Source: Woeseiaceae bacterium
GTDB taxonomy: Bacteria > Pseudomonadota > Gammaproteobacteria > Steroidobacterales > Woeseiaceae
DNA: 64,000 bases
Reading direction: 5' to 3'
Assembly: GCA_021773035.1 (NCBI GenBank)
Contig: JAJFKU010000038.1
Location: 124,001 to 188,000, forward strand
The notes beneath the pieces are model-generated. The model had not been told where the DNA came from and made no database searches. It worked only from the letters and a program-made list of their open reading frames with translations. The position numbers were made by a program, and so were the translations under genes. Shown here piece after piece: positions 18,074 to 25,373 of this stretch. Numbering within the stretch: the first letter of the stretch is position 1; each line of letters begins with the position of its first letter.

Positions 18074-18661
18074 GTGAATACAATAAGCTCCCCTAAAATC
18101 GCTATATCGATTGCTGTACTTGTCGTACTGGTCAGTGGTTGCGCCAGCACTTTCAAAGCGACTTATGATCATGACCCTGCCAATAACTTCAGTGGGTACC
18201 GAACCTACGCATGGATATCCGAACACCCAATGAAGGTCGGTCCTACGAGCAGAATTGCCAATCCATTACTCGAGTCACGCATCATGTCTTCCATGGAACG
18301 TGCTTTCGGCGCCAAAAACTACTCCAAAGTGGAGGATGCGACAAAAGCTGACTTTGCAGTTTCCTTCACAGTTGGTTCCCGAGAAGAGATTGATGTTGAT
18401 TCCTATCCGACGATGTACGCAGGCCGCGGCTACCCATCACACTGGGGATGGGGTGGCTCGTACTATGGATACGGTACGGAGACTTCCGTTCGACAGTACA
18501 CCAAAGGGATGTTGGCCATCGACGTGTTTGATGTAGACGGCCGTCGCCCCGTTTGGCACGGCGTTGCAACGAAATCGATCAGTGAATCGGACCGCAGGGA
18601 CGCCGCAGGTACAATCGACGCCGCAGTCGATGCGGTGCTGTCCGGTTTCCCCCCGCAATGA
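18074..18661 (+). CDS. DUF4136 lipoprotein
   Basis: 195 residues from a GTG with AGGAGG 9 bases upstream. Lipobox VSGC, then 'FKATYDHDPANNFSGYRTYAW', the opening typical of DUF4136, and a C-terminal half containing 'DVDGRRPVWHGVATKSISESD...'. A Gly/Tyr/Trp-rich insert (GWGGSYYGYG) sits in the middle. Envelope protein of unknown function; the family is common in Proteobacteria and Bacteroidetes. Has its own BTAD-type operator. Confidence 0.82.
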   Translation: MNTISSPKIAISIAVLVVLVSGCASTFKATYDHDPANNFSGYRTYAWISEHPMKVGPTSRIANPLLESRIMSSMERAFGAKNYSKVEDATKADFAVSFTVGSREEIDVDSYPTMYAGRGYPSHWGWGGSYYGYGTETSVRQYTKGMLAIDVFDVDGRRPVWHGVATKSISESDRRDAAGTIDAAVDAVLSGFPPQ

Positions 18662-18744
18662 AGAATACCTGGCAGGAGTCACGGAGAGCGAACTATGCGA
18701 GCACGCGGCGCGCCATCAACCCTCGACTCCGGGGGGGCAGGTTT

Positions 18745-19557
18745 CTAGTTAATCGCACCGAACCCGAGCTTTAAGTACAGCAGCGCACCGTCATAAGCCC
18801 AATCCAACGAGCCTGTGAAGGCTGCTTTGGTTGAGTCAACCTCGATTCTGACGCTATTGTAACCGAGCCCAACTGCCCAACGCTTCGCCGGACGGTAGTC
18901 GATGCCTACATGAAGGTCTGTCAGTTGACCGTCGACATTATCAACTTCAATCGCAAAAAACTCTGCACTGCCGCGCAGCGTCCACCATTGTGACAGTTGA
19001 TATTCACCGCGCAATCCAACGACCGGCAATGGCGCTGTGATGCTGCGGGTCTCTGCCACACCAAGTGTCGGCTCGCTCAAGCTCGACTTTGTATCGGCCG
19101 TGTACAGCCCGGCCGTTAGACCGAGGTAACCATTGTTGCGATCAAAAACAGACCAGGTGTATGCGGCTTTGACGATCAACAGGTCGAATTCGGCAGAAAC
19201 AGTCGTATTGACACCAAAAGTCTCATCACCGAAATCAATCTGTTCATCTATCGTTGCACTGGCATCTCGCGATAAGTCAAAGACGGCGAAATCGATCCGG
19301 TGGCGTCGGTTAAACCGGTAGTAACCATCAAGGCGTAGAACCGTGCCGGAAGCATCAAGGCCCAGGTCCTTTTCAAAATCGATTGCCGTGCCCTGCCCCG
19401 CTACAGAATCCAGGCGGCTGTCCGTATCACGATCGGTGATGAATGCACCCAGGCTGATACTGAAGCGATCGGTATTTCGTCCACTGCCAAGAACCGGGAG
19501 AGCAAAGGTCACACCAAGAGCGAGTAATAAGATAGACCTGCATAAGACTCGTAACAA
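18745..19557 (-). CDS. Outer-membrane beta-barrel protein
   Basis: About 270 residues; start chosen at TTG 19557 (GAAGG just upstream) because it lies after the stop of the preceding gene and yields a signal peptide (RSILLLALGVTFALPVLG). The body consists of alternating strands ('HRIDFAVFDLSRDASATIDEQIDFGD', 'LLIVKAAYTWSVFDRNNGYLGLTAGLY') and ends 'LLYLKLGFGAIN', a barrel-like C-terminus. No specific family recognised. Last gene of the 21229-18745 operon. Confidence 0.7.
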   Translation of the reverse strand: MLRVLCRSILLLALGVTFALPVLGSGRNTDRFSISLGAFITDRDTDSRLDSVAGQGTAIDFEKDLGLDASGTVLRLDGYYRFNRRHRIDFAVFDLSRDASATIDEQIDFGDETFGVNTTVSAEFDLLIVKAAYTWSVFDRNNGYLGLTAGLYTADTKSSLSEPTLGVAETRSITAPLPVVGLRGEYQLSQWWTLRGSAEFFAIEVDNVDGQLTDLHVGIDYRPAKRWAVGLGYNSVRIEVDSTKAAFTGSLDWAYDGALLYLKLGFGAIN

Positions 19558-19570
19558 CTGGCCTTCGGGG

Positions 19571-20194
19571 CTAGCGAACCACGCCGTCCTTGCGCAGGTG
19601 CTCCACAATCGCCGTACTTTCATCGAGAATAAGTTCAAAAGCAGTCTCCGCATCCATGGTTCTGGATTCTATGACGTATACTTTCTCGCCGGATCGTTCG
19701 TCATAGATATCCGTAACCAGTACGACGTCATAGGTCACACCAACCGTTGGCGGAAGCGTATGTTCGCCGTAGTCATAACGAAAATAGTCAACGAGGTTTC
19801 CCCCTCTTGCCGTTACCTCTATTTCTGTACGCTCCTCGCTTACTGAGACATTGCTGTCGATGTGTTCTACGCGGGTTACCAGGATCGCATCGATACCCAA
19901 TTCGCCAGCCGTCTCCCGAACCTTGTCCTCGGTCAGCGAGACGCCAATCTTGTAATACTCCGCCGCACGAGTCTCGGTATTTCTCAACTCCTCTGCGATT
20001 CTCCTTTCGAAGAGATGTGCATTCGCATTGCTCGGAGCGACACCAACAACCAATACGTGGCTATAGGGCGTATCCGCGAGTCCGGGAAGCCGCAACACGC
20101 GTTCGACCGACGTGCCTGCTCCACCGGCACAGCCCGCGGCGAGCATTAACACAGACACGAGAACGTACGCTCCGATTCGTCTGGCCATTGACAT
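19571..20194 (-). CDS. Lipoprotein of unknown function
   Basis: 207 residues; lipobox LAAGC. The middle reads 'YSHVLVVGVAPSNANAHLFERRIAEELRNTETRAAEYYKIGVSL' followed by 'LGIDAILVTRVEHID', a pattern seen in small lipoproteins related to DUF4136 that bind or support envelope structures. I do not recognise a defined role. ATG 20194 has AAGG 6 bases upstream. In operon with a glycine-zipper protein and a beta-barrel protein. Confidence 0.72.
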   Translation of the reverse strand: MSMARRIGAYVLVSVLMLAAGCAGGAGTSVERVLRLPGLADTPYSHVLVVGVAPSNANAHLFERRIAEELRNTETRAAEYYKIGVSLTEDKVRETAGELGIDAILVTRVEHIDSNVSVSEERTEIEVTARGGNLVDYFRYDYGEHTLPPTVGVTYDVVLVTDIYDERSGEKVYVIESRTMDAETAFELILDESTAIVEHLRKDGVVR

Positions 20195-20210
20195 CGAGCA
20201 CCTTTCCCTC

Positions 20211-20228
20211 GGGCCTGTTAACAGGCCC
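20211..20228. repeat. Perfect 18-bp palindrome between genes
   Basis: GGGCCTGTTAACAGGCCC sits immediately after the stop codon of the glycine-zipper gene and 17 bases before the next start on the minus strand. As RNA it forms a short GC-rich hairpin; there is no U-run, so an RNA-stability or translation role is more likely than termination. Confidence 0.6.
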
Positions 20229-20791
20229 TAGTATTTCACCATGTAGTCTTTTGCTTCCAGGCAAACGGTCATCGCCTTTTTGAAATTCTCGATCTGTTCG
20301 GCTGACACCTCCTGGCTGGCCTGCTCCTGCTGCTCTGCCTGTTGCACAGCCTGAGATCGCGCAATACGTCCACTCCGCCTGCCCCCGACCAACCCGACTG
20401 CGGCACCCAGGGCGGCTCCTTCGCTGGCGTCGTCGTTGGCGATTTCACCAATCAGTGCGCCGGCCGCCGCGCCCCTTATTGCCCCAGCGGCACCCCTGCC
20501 CTGGCCCGTCTGTTTAGCGTCAGCTTTAGCTTGCTCGGTTTGCTCTTCGCTCTCTGCAATGTCCTTGAGCAGTTGAAATGGGTCACTGCCAGTATTGGCT
20601 GTCGCCCAGTCGTAACACTCCACTTCATCCTTCGACTGCTGCCCGGGAGCTTGTCCTTCGGCGGGGAAGACGAAAATTTCCAATGTCGCAGCTAAAGTTC
20701 CGGCCGGCGGTTCAGCCTCTGCGAATACAGGTAGCGAGACGACCAGCGCGACGGTCAGCGCGACTACCTCAAATTGCAGTCGGGTTTTCAT
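20228..20791 (-). CDS. Glycine-zipper exported protein
   Basis: 187 residues with a signal peptide (VVALTVALVVSLPVFAEA). A central glycine zipper ('GRGAAGAIRGAAAGALIGEI' and 'GAALGAAVGLVGG') is predicted to insert in or associate with a membrane. The flanks are charged, and the C-terminus ends 'FKKAMTVCLEAKDYMVKY', like the YMGG-type glycine-zipper families. Two Cys residues are conserved-looking. Role unknown; probably an envelope-stress or outer-membrane associated protein. Confidence 0.75.
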   Translation of the reverse strand: MKTRLQFEVVALTVALVVSLPVFAEAEPPAGTLAATLEIFVFPAEGQAPGQQSKDEVECYDWATANTGSDPFQLLKDIAESEEQTEQAKADAKQTGQGRGAAGAIRGAAAGALIGEIANDDASEGAALGAAVGLVGGRRSGRIARSQAVQQAEQQEQASQEVSAEQIENFKKAMTVCLEAKDYMVKY

Positions 20792-20812
20792 CCGCTGTTC
20801 CTCCTCAATGGA

Positions 20813-21229
20813 TCAAATGACACTTGTACAAGCACCAAATACAGTCACCGTCAGGCCCGCCCGCGCAACGGCCACGGTCATTAATCCTGTCCCCTCGTTG
20901 ATCACGAAACTGAATGCCCTCTCACGATCGACACCTTGTAAGTAGATCATCCCGCTTTCCCGGATGAGACCTTTGATCGGCGTAGACCGGTTCGCTCCGC
21001 TGGCCTCTGTAGTCGACAGGCGTTTCTTTTTGATATCCACGACAATAAACTGCGGTACATTGACCTTCCAGGGCAATACCGTTTCACAGTAGCCGTCGTC
21101 ATGACACACAATTACTTCTGCCGGTGCGCATAGTATTTTGTCCACACCAGAGACGTTTTCAGAAAACACCGGGACTGTAACCAAGGACGCCGCTATCGTC
21201 GCAAAGACCTGGCCGATTCGGCTGCTCAC
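20813..21229 (-). CDS. Small secreted protein of unknown function
   Basis: 138 residues from a GTG with GGAGG about 10 bases upstream. Signal peptide then a beta-rich domain with four Cys (ILCAP, IVCHDDGYCE, and GACTSVI near the end), suggesting disulfides in the periplasm. No family recognised. First gene of a four-gene operon behind operator E. Confidence 0.7.
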   Translation of the reverse strand: MSSRIGQVFATIAASLVTVPVFSENVSGVDKILCAPAEVIVCHDDGYCETVLPWKVNVPQFIVVDIKKKRLSTTEASGANRSTPIKGLIRESGMIYLQGVDRERAFSFVINEGTGLMTVAVARAGLTVTVFGACTSVI

Positions 21230-21265
21230 TTTTCAATTGCCTCCGGTTCATTTTCCTGATCGCAA

Positions 21266-21320
21266 ATATTAGCTTTGGACGGACACGTGCCTGTCACGGG
21301 AGAGTCACAGCGCAATCACA
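21266..21320 (-). promoter_or_regulatory. BTAD-type operator/promoter E (four-gene envelope operon)
   Basis: Minus-strand repeats TGTGA, TGTGA, CGTGA, CGTGT beginning at 21320, 21309, 21298 and 21287 (11-bp steps), then TAATAT at 21271-21266, 16 bp after the last repeat start. This is the clearest example. Transcript start near 21259, ahead of the gene at 21229. The site lies just beyond the 3' end of BTAD gene 1. Confidence 0.85.
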
Positions 21321-21346
21321 GTGTGAGCTGGCGGCGTGGCATATTG

Positions 21347-22138
21347 TCAGGCGGTTTTTTGAGGTTGCCCGGACCCGGGCGGTGTCGTTTCCAGCAATGA
21401 GCAATACAGGCGCTCAGTTTGTGGCATCGGATCAACACCCAGTTCGTTCCGCAGGATGTCCTTACACTGATGGTATTGACGAATCGCGGCCGGTCGATTG
21501 CCAATCTTATAGTGACATTCCATTACAATGCGATGGACGTGCTCCATGATTGGGTCCATGCCGAGCAAGCGTTGTCCGTGCTGCAGCGCAGATTGCCATT
21601 TTTGCTCGTGCATGTCATACAGCAACAAAAACTCCAGCGCATTCATCTGCCGTACCTGGAACCCCTCTCGTTGCACGAGGCACCAGTCGTCATATACGCC
21701 CTCCAGCAACTCACCTCTATACAGGCGGACTGCCTCGAAGACAGCTTCGGCGTCAACCGCCGAACAAGCCCGCGGATCCAGAGTATCGAGTCTGTTGAGA
21801 GTTTTTTGGATGGTGTCAACATCTGACCAGCATTCGGCGTCCAGCCGTAGCCCGATAGCGTGTTGGTCGCGTTGCAGAATCGTGTCCGGGTCCAGCCCCT
21901 CGTTCGTCAAGGCCTTGCAAATTCTCCAGATCTCCGTGTTGAGGGCCTTTCGCGCTCGTGAATCGGACAGGCGCCCCCAGAACTGCGTGGCCAAATTCGA
22001 TCTCGAGTAGCGCCGCTCCGGATTTAACAACAGATAGGCGAGTATTAACCTGGCTTGCCGCGACGCGAAGTTATTGAGACGGCGGTCGTCCAGGTAAAGC
22101 TCGAAATCACCTAACATCAAGACTCTGAGCACCGCCAA
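21347..22138 (-). CDS. BTAD (SARP-like) transcriptional regulator 1
   Basis: About 263 residues. The N-terminal winged-helix DNA-binding domain (RVLMLGDFELYLDDRRLNNF...RQARLILAYLLLNPERRYSR...LATQFW) is followed by a bacterial transcriptional activation domain of TPR-like helices ('LYRGELLEGVYDDWCLVQRE', 'CHYKIGNRPAAIRQYHQCKDIL'). No sensor or ATPase domain. Start is uncertain: TTG 22138 aligns with the paralogue's start, and GTG 22132 has AGAGGGG at 8 bases. An operator of the proposed type lies upstream (F), so autoregulation is likely. Confidence 0.85.
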   Translation of the reverse strand: MAVLRVLMLGDFELYLDDRRLNNFASRQARLILAYLLLNPERRYSRSNLATQFWGRLSDSRARKALNTEIWRICKALTNEGLDPDTILQRDQHAIGLRLDAECWSDVDTIQKTLNRLDTLDPRACSAVDAEAVFEAVRLYRGELLEGVYDDWCLVQREGFQVRQMNALEFLLLYDMHEQKWQSALQHGQRLLGMDPIMEHVHRIVMECHYKIGNRPAAIRQYHQCKDILRNELGVDPMPQTERLYCSLLETTPPGSGQPQKTA

Positions 22139-22236
22139 GACCCCTCTCTTCGCCGACCTGATAAAATGCGTAAGGTGACCGGTCGTTTTTTCCTTATTCG
22201 AGCATGACAATTGGGCCCTACGCGGCGTGCATGCTC

Positions 22237-22280
22237 ACTATATGGGGATATGAATACAAAAGAGTCACAAGCCGGTCACA
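22237..22280 (-). promoter_or_regulatory. BTAD-type operator/promoter F (regulator 1 autoregulation)
   Basis: Minus-strand repeats TGTGA (22280), TGTGA (22269), TGTAT (22258) at 11-bp steps, then TATAGT at 22242-22237, 16 bp after the last repeat start. Transcript start near 22230, about 90 bases before the regulator's likely start. Confidence 0.78.
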
Positions 22281-22353
22281 CAGGAGGCAGAAAACTGGCA
22301 GGTATGTAGTGCGTAACACGTTCTTGGAGGCGGGAACTATTCGCTCAGCCAGC

Positions 22354-22575
22354 TCAAGATTTCTCGACTGCATCCGAAATGCAGTGACGCATAATGTCCG
22401 CAACCTGGTCAAGGTCAGTGAATCCGAGCTTGAGCTTGTCGTCGGCCGGTGTTCCGACTCGCGATACAGGTAGCACACGCCCACGCCACTGATCCGGCTC
22501 GACCGGAGTATCGCCGCGCTCGCGGCGATAAACGACTACGAATCGGTAGGCATCAGTAGTGTGGCTCTTCGACAC
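22354..22575 (-). CDS. Small protein of unknown function
   Basis: 73 residues from a GTG at 22575. No signal peptide or TM; mildly charged, with 'YRFVVVYRRERGDTP' and 'KLGFTDLDQVADIMRHCI', the latter looking like an amphipathic helix. No family recognised. Support comes from a predicted promoter (G) whose start falls about 25 bases upstream and from the lack of any better frame here. Confidence 0.5.
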   Translation of the reverse strand: MSKSHTTDAYRFVVVYRRERGDTPVEPDQWRGRVLPVSRVGTPADDKLKLGFTDLDQVADIMRHCISDAVEKS

Positions 22576-22606
22576 AGCTAAACTTTCACATGATCCATGA
22601 TTCTCT

Positions 22607-22639
22607 ACGTTAGCAAGCAGGTGTCACGTAGAGGTCACA
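22607..22639 (-). promoter_or_regulatory. BTAD-type operator/promoter G (small protein)
   Basis: Minus-strand repeats TGTGA (22639) and CGTGA (22628), 11 bp apart, then TAACGT at 22612-22607, 16 bp after the last repeat start. Only two repeats, so weaker than the others. Divergent to operator H. Confidence 0.55.
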
Positions 22640-22648
22640 AGCTTGTGC

Positions 22649-22703
22649 TGTGACTTCAACGTGATTCCGAGGTGACCCGATTGTGTGCGAGTACAAATAC
22701 GAT
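22649..22703 (+). promoter_or_regulatory. BTAD-type operator/promoter H (periplasmic protein)
   Basis: Plus-strand repeats TGTGA, CGTGA, GGTGA, TGTGT at 22649, 22660, 22671 and 22682 (11-bp steps), then TACGAT at 22698-22703, 16 bp after the last repeat start. Same 55-bp layout as A, B, D and E. Confidence 0.8.
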
Positions 22704-22771
22704 GACTGCCGAATCGTTTCTTCGCGCCGATCGGTCGACCCTAGTGCAAACCCTTTTGTAGAGTTTTCTGA

Positions 22772-23274
22772 ATGAAGCAAAAAAAACAGCATTTCTCGCA
22801 CCTGTCATACTGATCACGCTATCGACTGCAGTAGCGCTGGCCCAGAATCAGAGCGCACGAGTTGCAGCCGATAGCGAACTGGCGGATGCGCGTACGCTGA
22901 TTCAAGCCGGCCGCAAAGAGCTCATACACCAGGAACTTCGTTTAAGCGCGGAAGAAGAGGCGGCATTCTGGCCTTTGTACGAAGATTATCGTCGGGAGAT
23001 CGTAGCTGTTATGGACAGACGTCTATCGATGACACTTGACTATGTCCGGACATACGACGACGCGGATTTGACTAACGAGTACGCCGACGAGCTGCTAGCG
23101 GAGTTCTTCGACATAAGAAACGATCAACTGCGTATAGAGAAGAAATACATACGCCGCTTTAAGCGAGTCCTGCCATCCCTGAAAGTCGCTCAATTCTACC
23201 AACTCGAGAACAAGATGAATACCGAGATTGATGCGGAACTAGCACTTATTATCCCACTTGTAGACCCGAGCTGA
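22772..23274 (+). CDS. Periplasmic Spy/CpxP-like helical protein with frame break at an A8 run
   Basis: The ATG at 22772 opens MKQKK and then meets a run of eight A (22779-22786). Read straight on, the frame stops within a few codons. Read with one extra A, it gives a perfect signal peptide (KKTAFLAPVILITLSTAVALAQ) joined to a 140-residue helical domain 'LRLSAEEEAAFWPLYEDYRREI...LLAEFFDIRNDQLRIEKKYIRRFKRVLP...FYQLENKM', the pattern of periplasmic FWPLY/LTxxQ-type proteins. Total would be 167 residues. Either slippage at the A-run restores the frame, the gene is broken, or the assembly dropped one base. Promoter H drives it. Confidence 0.7.
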
Positions 23275-23320
23275 CACGTAAGGAAGCAGCGGATCTACGG
23301 TGCTTGAGTACGGCGTTCCG

Positions 23321-24103
23321 TCAAAACCTGAAGTCGACACCGACCAGCGGCCCACCAAACTCATAATCTTCCTGTAAGCTATCTGTCTCGAATTCCGATT
23401 CCTTGTACCGATAGCCGAACGACAGACCATGCCGACGGTCTTTGCCGAAAGCATAGCGCAGCACCGCCTGGAGGAGTGGTATACCGTCCGAGTCGCCGAA
23501 CGCATAATCGGCACGAGTTACCAGGGCCCAGTGCGGGGCGATGTTCAGGCGATATCGAACACCGATCAGTGCATCGAAGAAATCACGGTCGTTTACAAGC
23601 ATCCCGAGCGCCTGATCTGGATTGACATCGGCAAAGTCGTAACGATCATCCAGGCTCGTATAGCGAACGCCGCCAAAGAAATTTAGCCCACCCGCCTCGC
23701 CTCGCGGCCAGTAAGCGAACCCGAGATCGACAAACCACTGCGTGGAGTCGCTGTCGATACGAATCGCCGATCCGGTAGCCGTTGTTTGACGGGAATCTGA
23801 AGCCTTCAGGTAGGTAACATCAATAAAAGCACTCCAGTTACTACTGGCGAAGTAGTCCTCAAAGAAAACTTGCAGTGACGCATCCCTCGTATCCATTAAG
23901 TCAGCAAATGAAATGTCGCCACCTCCAATGGGGGCATCGTCGGCGGCAAGATCGACACGGGTATCCACCGCCCATACGTAGGGGGCAATTAACCAATTTG
24001 TTCGGTCGACTTCAGACGCGCCGACGGGTCTCGCAACAGTAAGGTCGAATACGAACACCAATAATATGTAGGCGCATACGCGCATGATGGGGACTCGGTT
24101 CAT
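23321..24103 (-). CDS. Outer-membrane beta-barrel protein
   Basis: 260 residues. Signal peptide, then a barrel pattern: 'NWLIAPYVWAVDTRVDL', 'WSAFIDVTYLKASD', 'GLNFFGGVRYTSLDDRYDF', 'FDALIGVRYRLNIAPHWALVTRADYAFG', ending 'GPLVGVDFRF' with the C-terminal Phe typical of BAM substrates. No specific family recognised. Its promoter (I) overlaps the last codons of BTAD gene 2. Confidence 0.8.
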   Translation of the reverse strand: MNRVPIMRVCAYILLVFVFDLTVARPVGASEVDRTNWLIAPYVWAVDTRVDLAADDAPIGGGDISFADLMDTRDASLQVFFEDYFASSNWSAFIDVTYLKASDSRQTTATGSAIRIDSDSTQWFVDLGFAYWPRGEAGGLNFFGGVRYTSLDDRYDFADVNPDQALGMLVNDRDFFDALIGVRYRLNIAPHWALVTRADYAFGDSDGIPLLQAVLRYAFGKDRRHGLSFGYRYKESEFETDSLQEDYEFGGPLVGVDFRF

Positions 24104-24130
24104 TGTATCGTGGGCCCTTGATGAACGAAA

Positions 24131-24174
24131 ATTGTAGTGTCATCGACTCACAAACCGATCTCGCGGCAATCACA
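24131..24174 (-). promoter_or_regulatory. BTAD-type operator/promoter I (beta-barrel protein)
   Basis: Minus-strand repeats TGTGA (24174), CGAGA (24163), TGTGA (24152) at 11-bp steps, then TACAAT at 24136-24131, 16 bp after the last repeat start. The middle repeat is degenerate. The upstream repeat lies inside the stop region of BTAD gene 2. Confidence 0.7.
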
Positions 24175-24985
24175 AGCTTATTCGCTGCTCCGTTGTTTGG
24201 CGATGAGCTTCAGGTTGCGCCGAGTATTTTCGTGCGATAATTGAGTGATAGAGCTTCTCTGTCTGAATCATCGGGCAAACACCGAGTTCATCACTCAGGA
24301 TTTTCTGACAGCTCGCGTACTGACGCATCGCACCCGGCCGATTACCCATCATGAAATGACATCGCATTACGGCGCGGTGAATATGTTCCATCAGATCATC
24401 CATTCGCAGCAACACTTGTCCGTATCGGAGGCCAGCTTGCCAATACTGGTGGCTTACCGAATAGCGCAACAGAAATTCCAATGCCTGGATATGGCGAGCA
24501 CGAATGTCGGTTCGCTGCAACAGGCACCAGTCGTCGAGTACGTCCTCTAATAGATCGCCGCGATACAGGTTCACCGCTTCTGCGATCGCCATAACCTCAC
24601 TACCGGCGCAGAGCTCCGGATCCAGCGTATCCAGACCCCGATACGCCGCCCGAACAGTCGCAACATCTGACGTATATGCCGCACCATGACATACGCCGAT
24701 AACGCCGTTTTGCCGGTCGATTATTTCATGCGGATCCAGACCCTCTGCCTTCAGGCCGCTGCAGATTCTCCAGATTTCTGTGTTTAGTGTCTTTCTTGCG
24801 CGGGAATCAGATAAATTCGGCCAGAATTGTGCGGCCAGATGCAAGCGATCGTAGTGACGGCCCGGACGAAGAAGCAGGTAAACAAAAACCAGTCTTGACT
24901 GACGAGGTGCAAAATCATTAAGACGGCGTTCATCAAGGTAGAACTCAAGGTCGCCCAACATCCTGACTTTCAGTATCTTCGCCAC
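24170..24985 (-). CDS. BTAD (SARP-like) transcriptional regulator 2
   Basis: 271 residues from a GTG with GGAG upstream. Colinear paralogue of regulator 1: 'VRMLGDLEFYLDERRLNDFAPRQSRLVFVYLLLRPGRHYDR', 'LSDSRARKTLNTEIWRIC', 'LYRGDLLEDVLDDWCLLQRTD', 'GNRPGAMRQYASCQKILSDELGV'. N-terminal winged helix plus BTAD domain, no sensor. I see no 11-bp TGTGA repeats in front of it, so it may sit above regulator 1 or answer to another input. Confidence 0.87.
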   Translation of the reverse strand: MAKILKVRMLGDLEFYLDERRLNDFAPRQSRLVFVYLLLRPGRHYDRLHLAAQFWPNLSDSRARKTLNTEIWRICSGLKAEGLDPHEIIDRQNGVIGVCHGAAYTSDVATVRAAYRGLDTLDPELCAGSEVMAIAEAVNLYRGDLLEDVLDDWCLLQRTDIRARHIQALEFLLRYSVSHQYWQAGLRYGQVLLRMDDLMEHIHRAVMRCHFMMGNRPGAMRQYASCQKILSDELGVCPMIQTEKLYHSIIARKYSAQPEAHRQTTEQRISL

Positions 24986-25373
24986 TGTCCCGCTCCGGTT
25001 AGTTCTTCTTACTTACAGCGGTATTTTCGGGGAACAAAAGCTGTTGTGTAGCTTCGGACCACGACAAGAAATACGTTTTTGGTCAGATTATGCCAAATAG
25101 CCGAATTAGTCAATTTACTGTGCTTTCGTACTCATGTGCTGTTCAAGCCTCGGCTTCAGCGCTTTGCCCGAGGCTCGTGGATAATATCTATAGGTTCTGA
25201 TGTACTTATTAATCAATAAGTTATGGCAAAGAAAAAGAAACGCTATACAATTGGGAGAATTTTCGGCGCGTACGGGTCGAACATGTCGGTCGAATATCTT
25301 TTTCCGTATAGTCGAATTGGACGAATTATGTGCTTTTCGAACTCAAACATGGAGTAGCACGTCAGGATTTCGC
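24986..25373. other. Divergent intergenic region between BTAD 2 and the CarH-like gene
   Basis: 388 bases, AT-richer than its neighbours. It holds a stem AGCCTCGG / CCGAGGCT at 25146-25153 and 25168-25175 (14-base loop, no T-run) and repeated GAATT-containing stretches near 25300-25330. I see no convincing gene. It should contain the promoters of both flanking regulators, but I cannot place them with confidence. Confidence 0.5.

Noticed and set aside
20211..20228. Palindrome as a Rho-independent terminator
   Set aside because: No U-run follows it and the operon appears to continue into the next gene 17 bases later.
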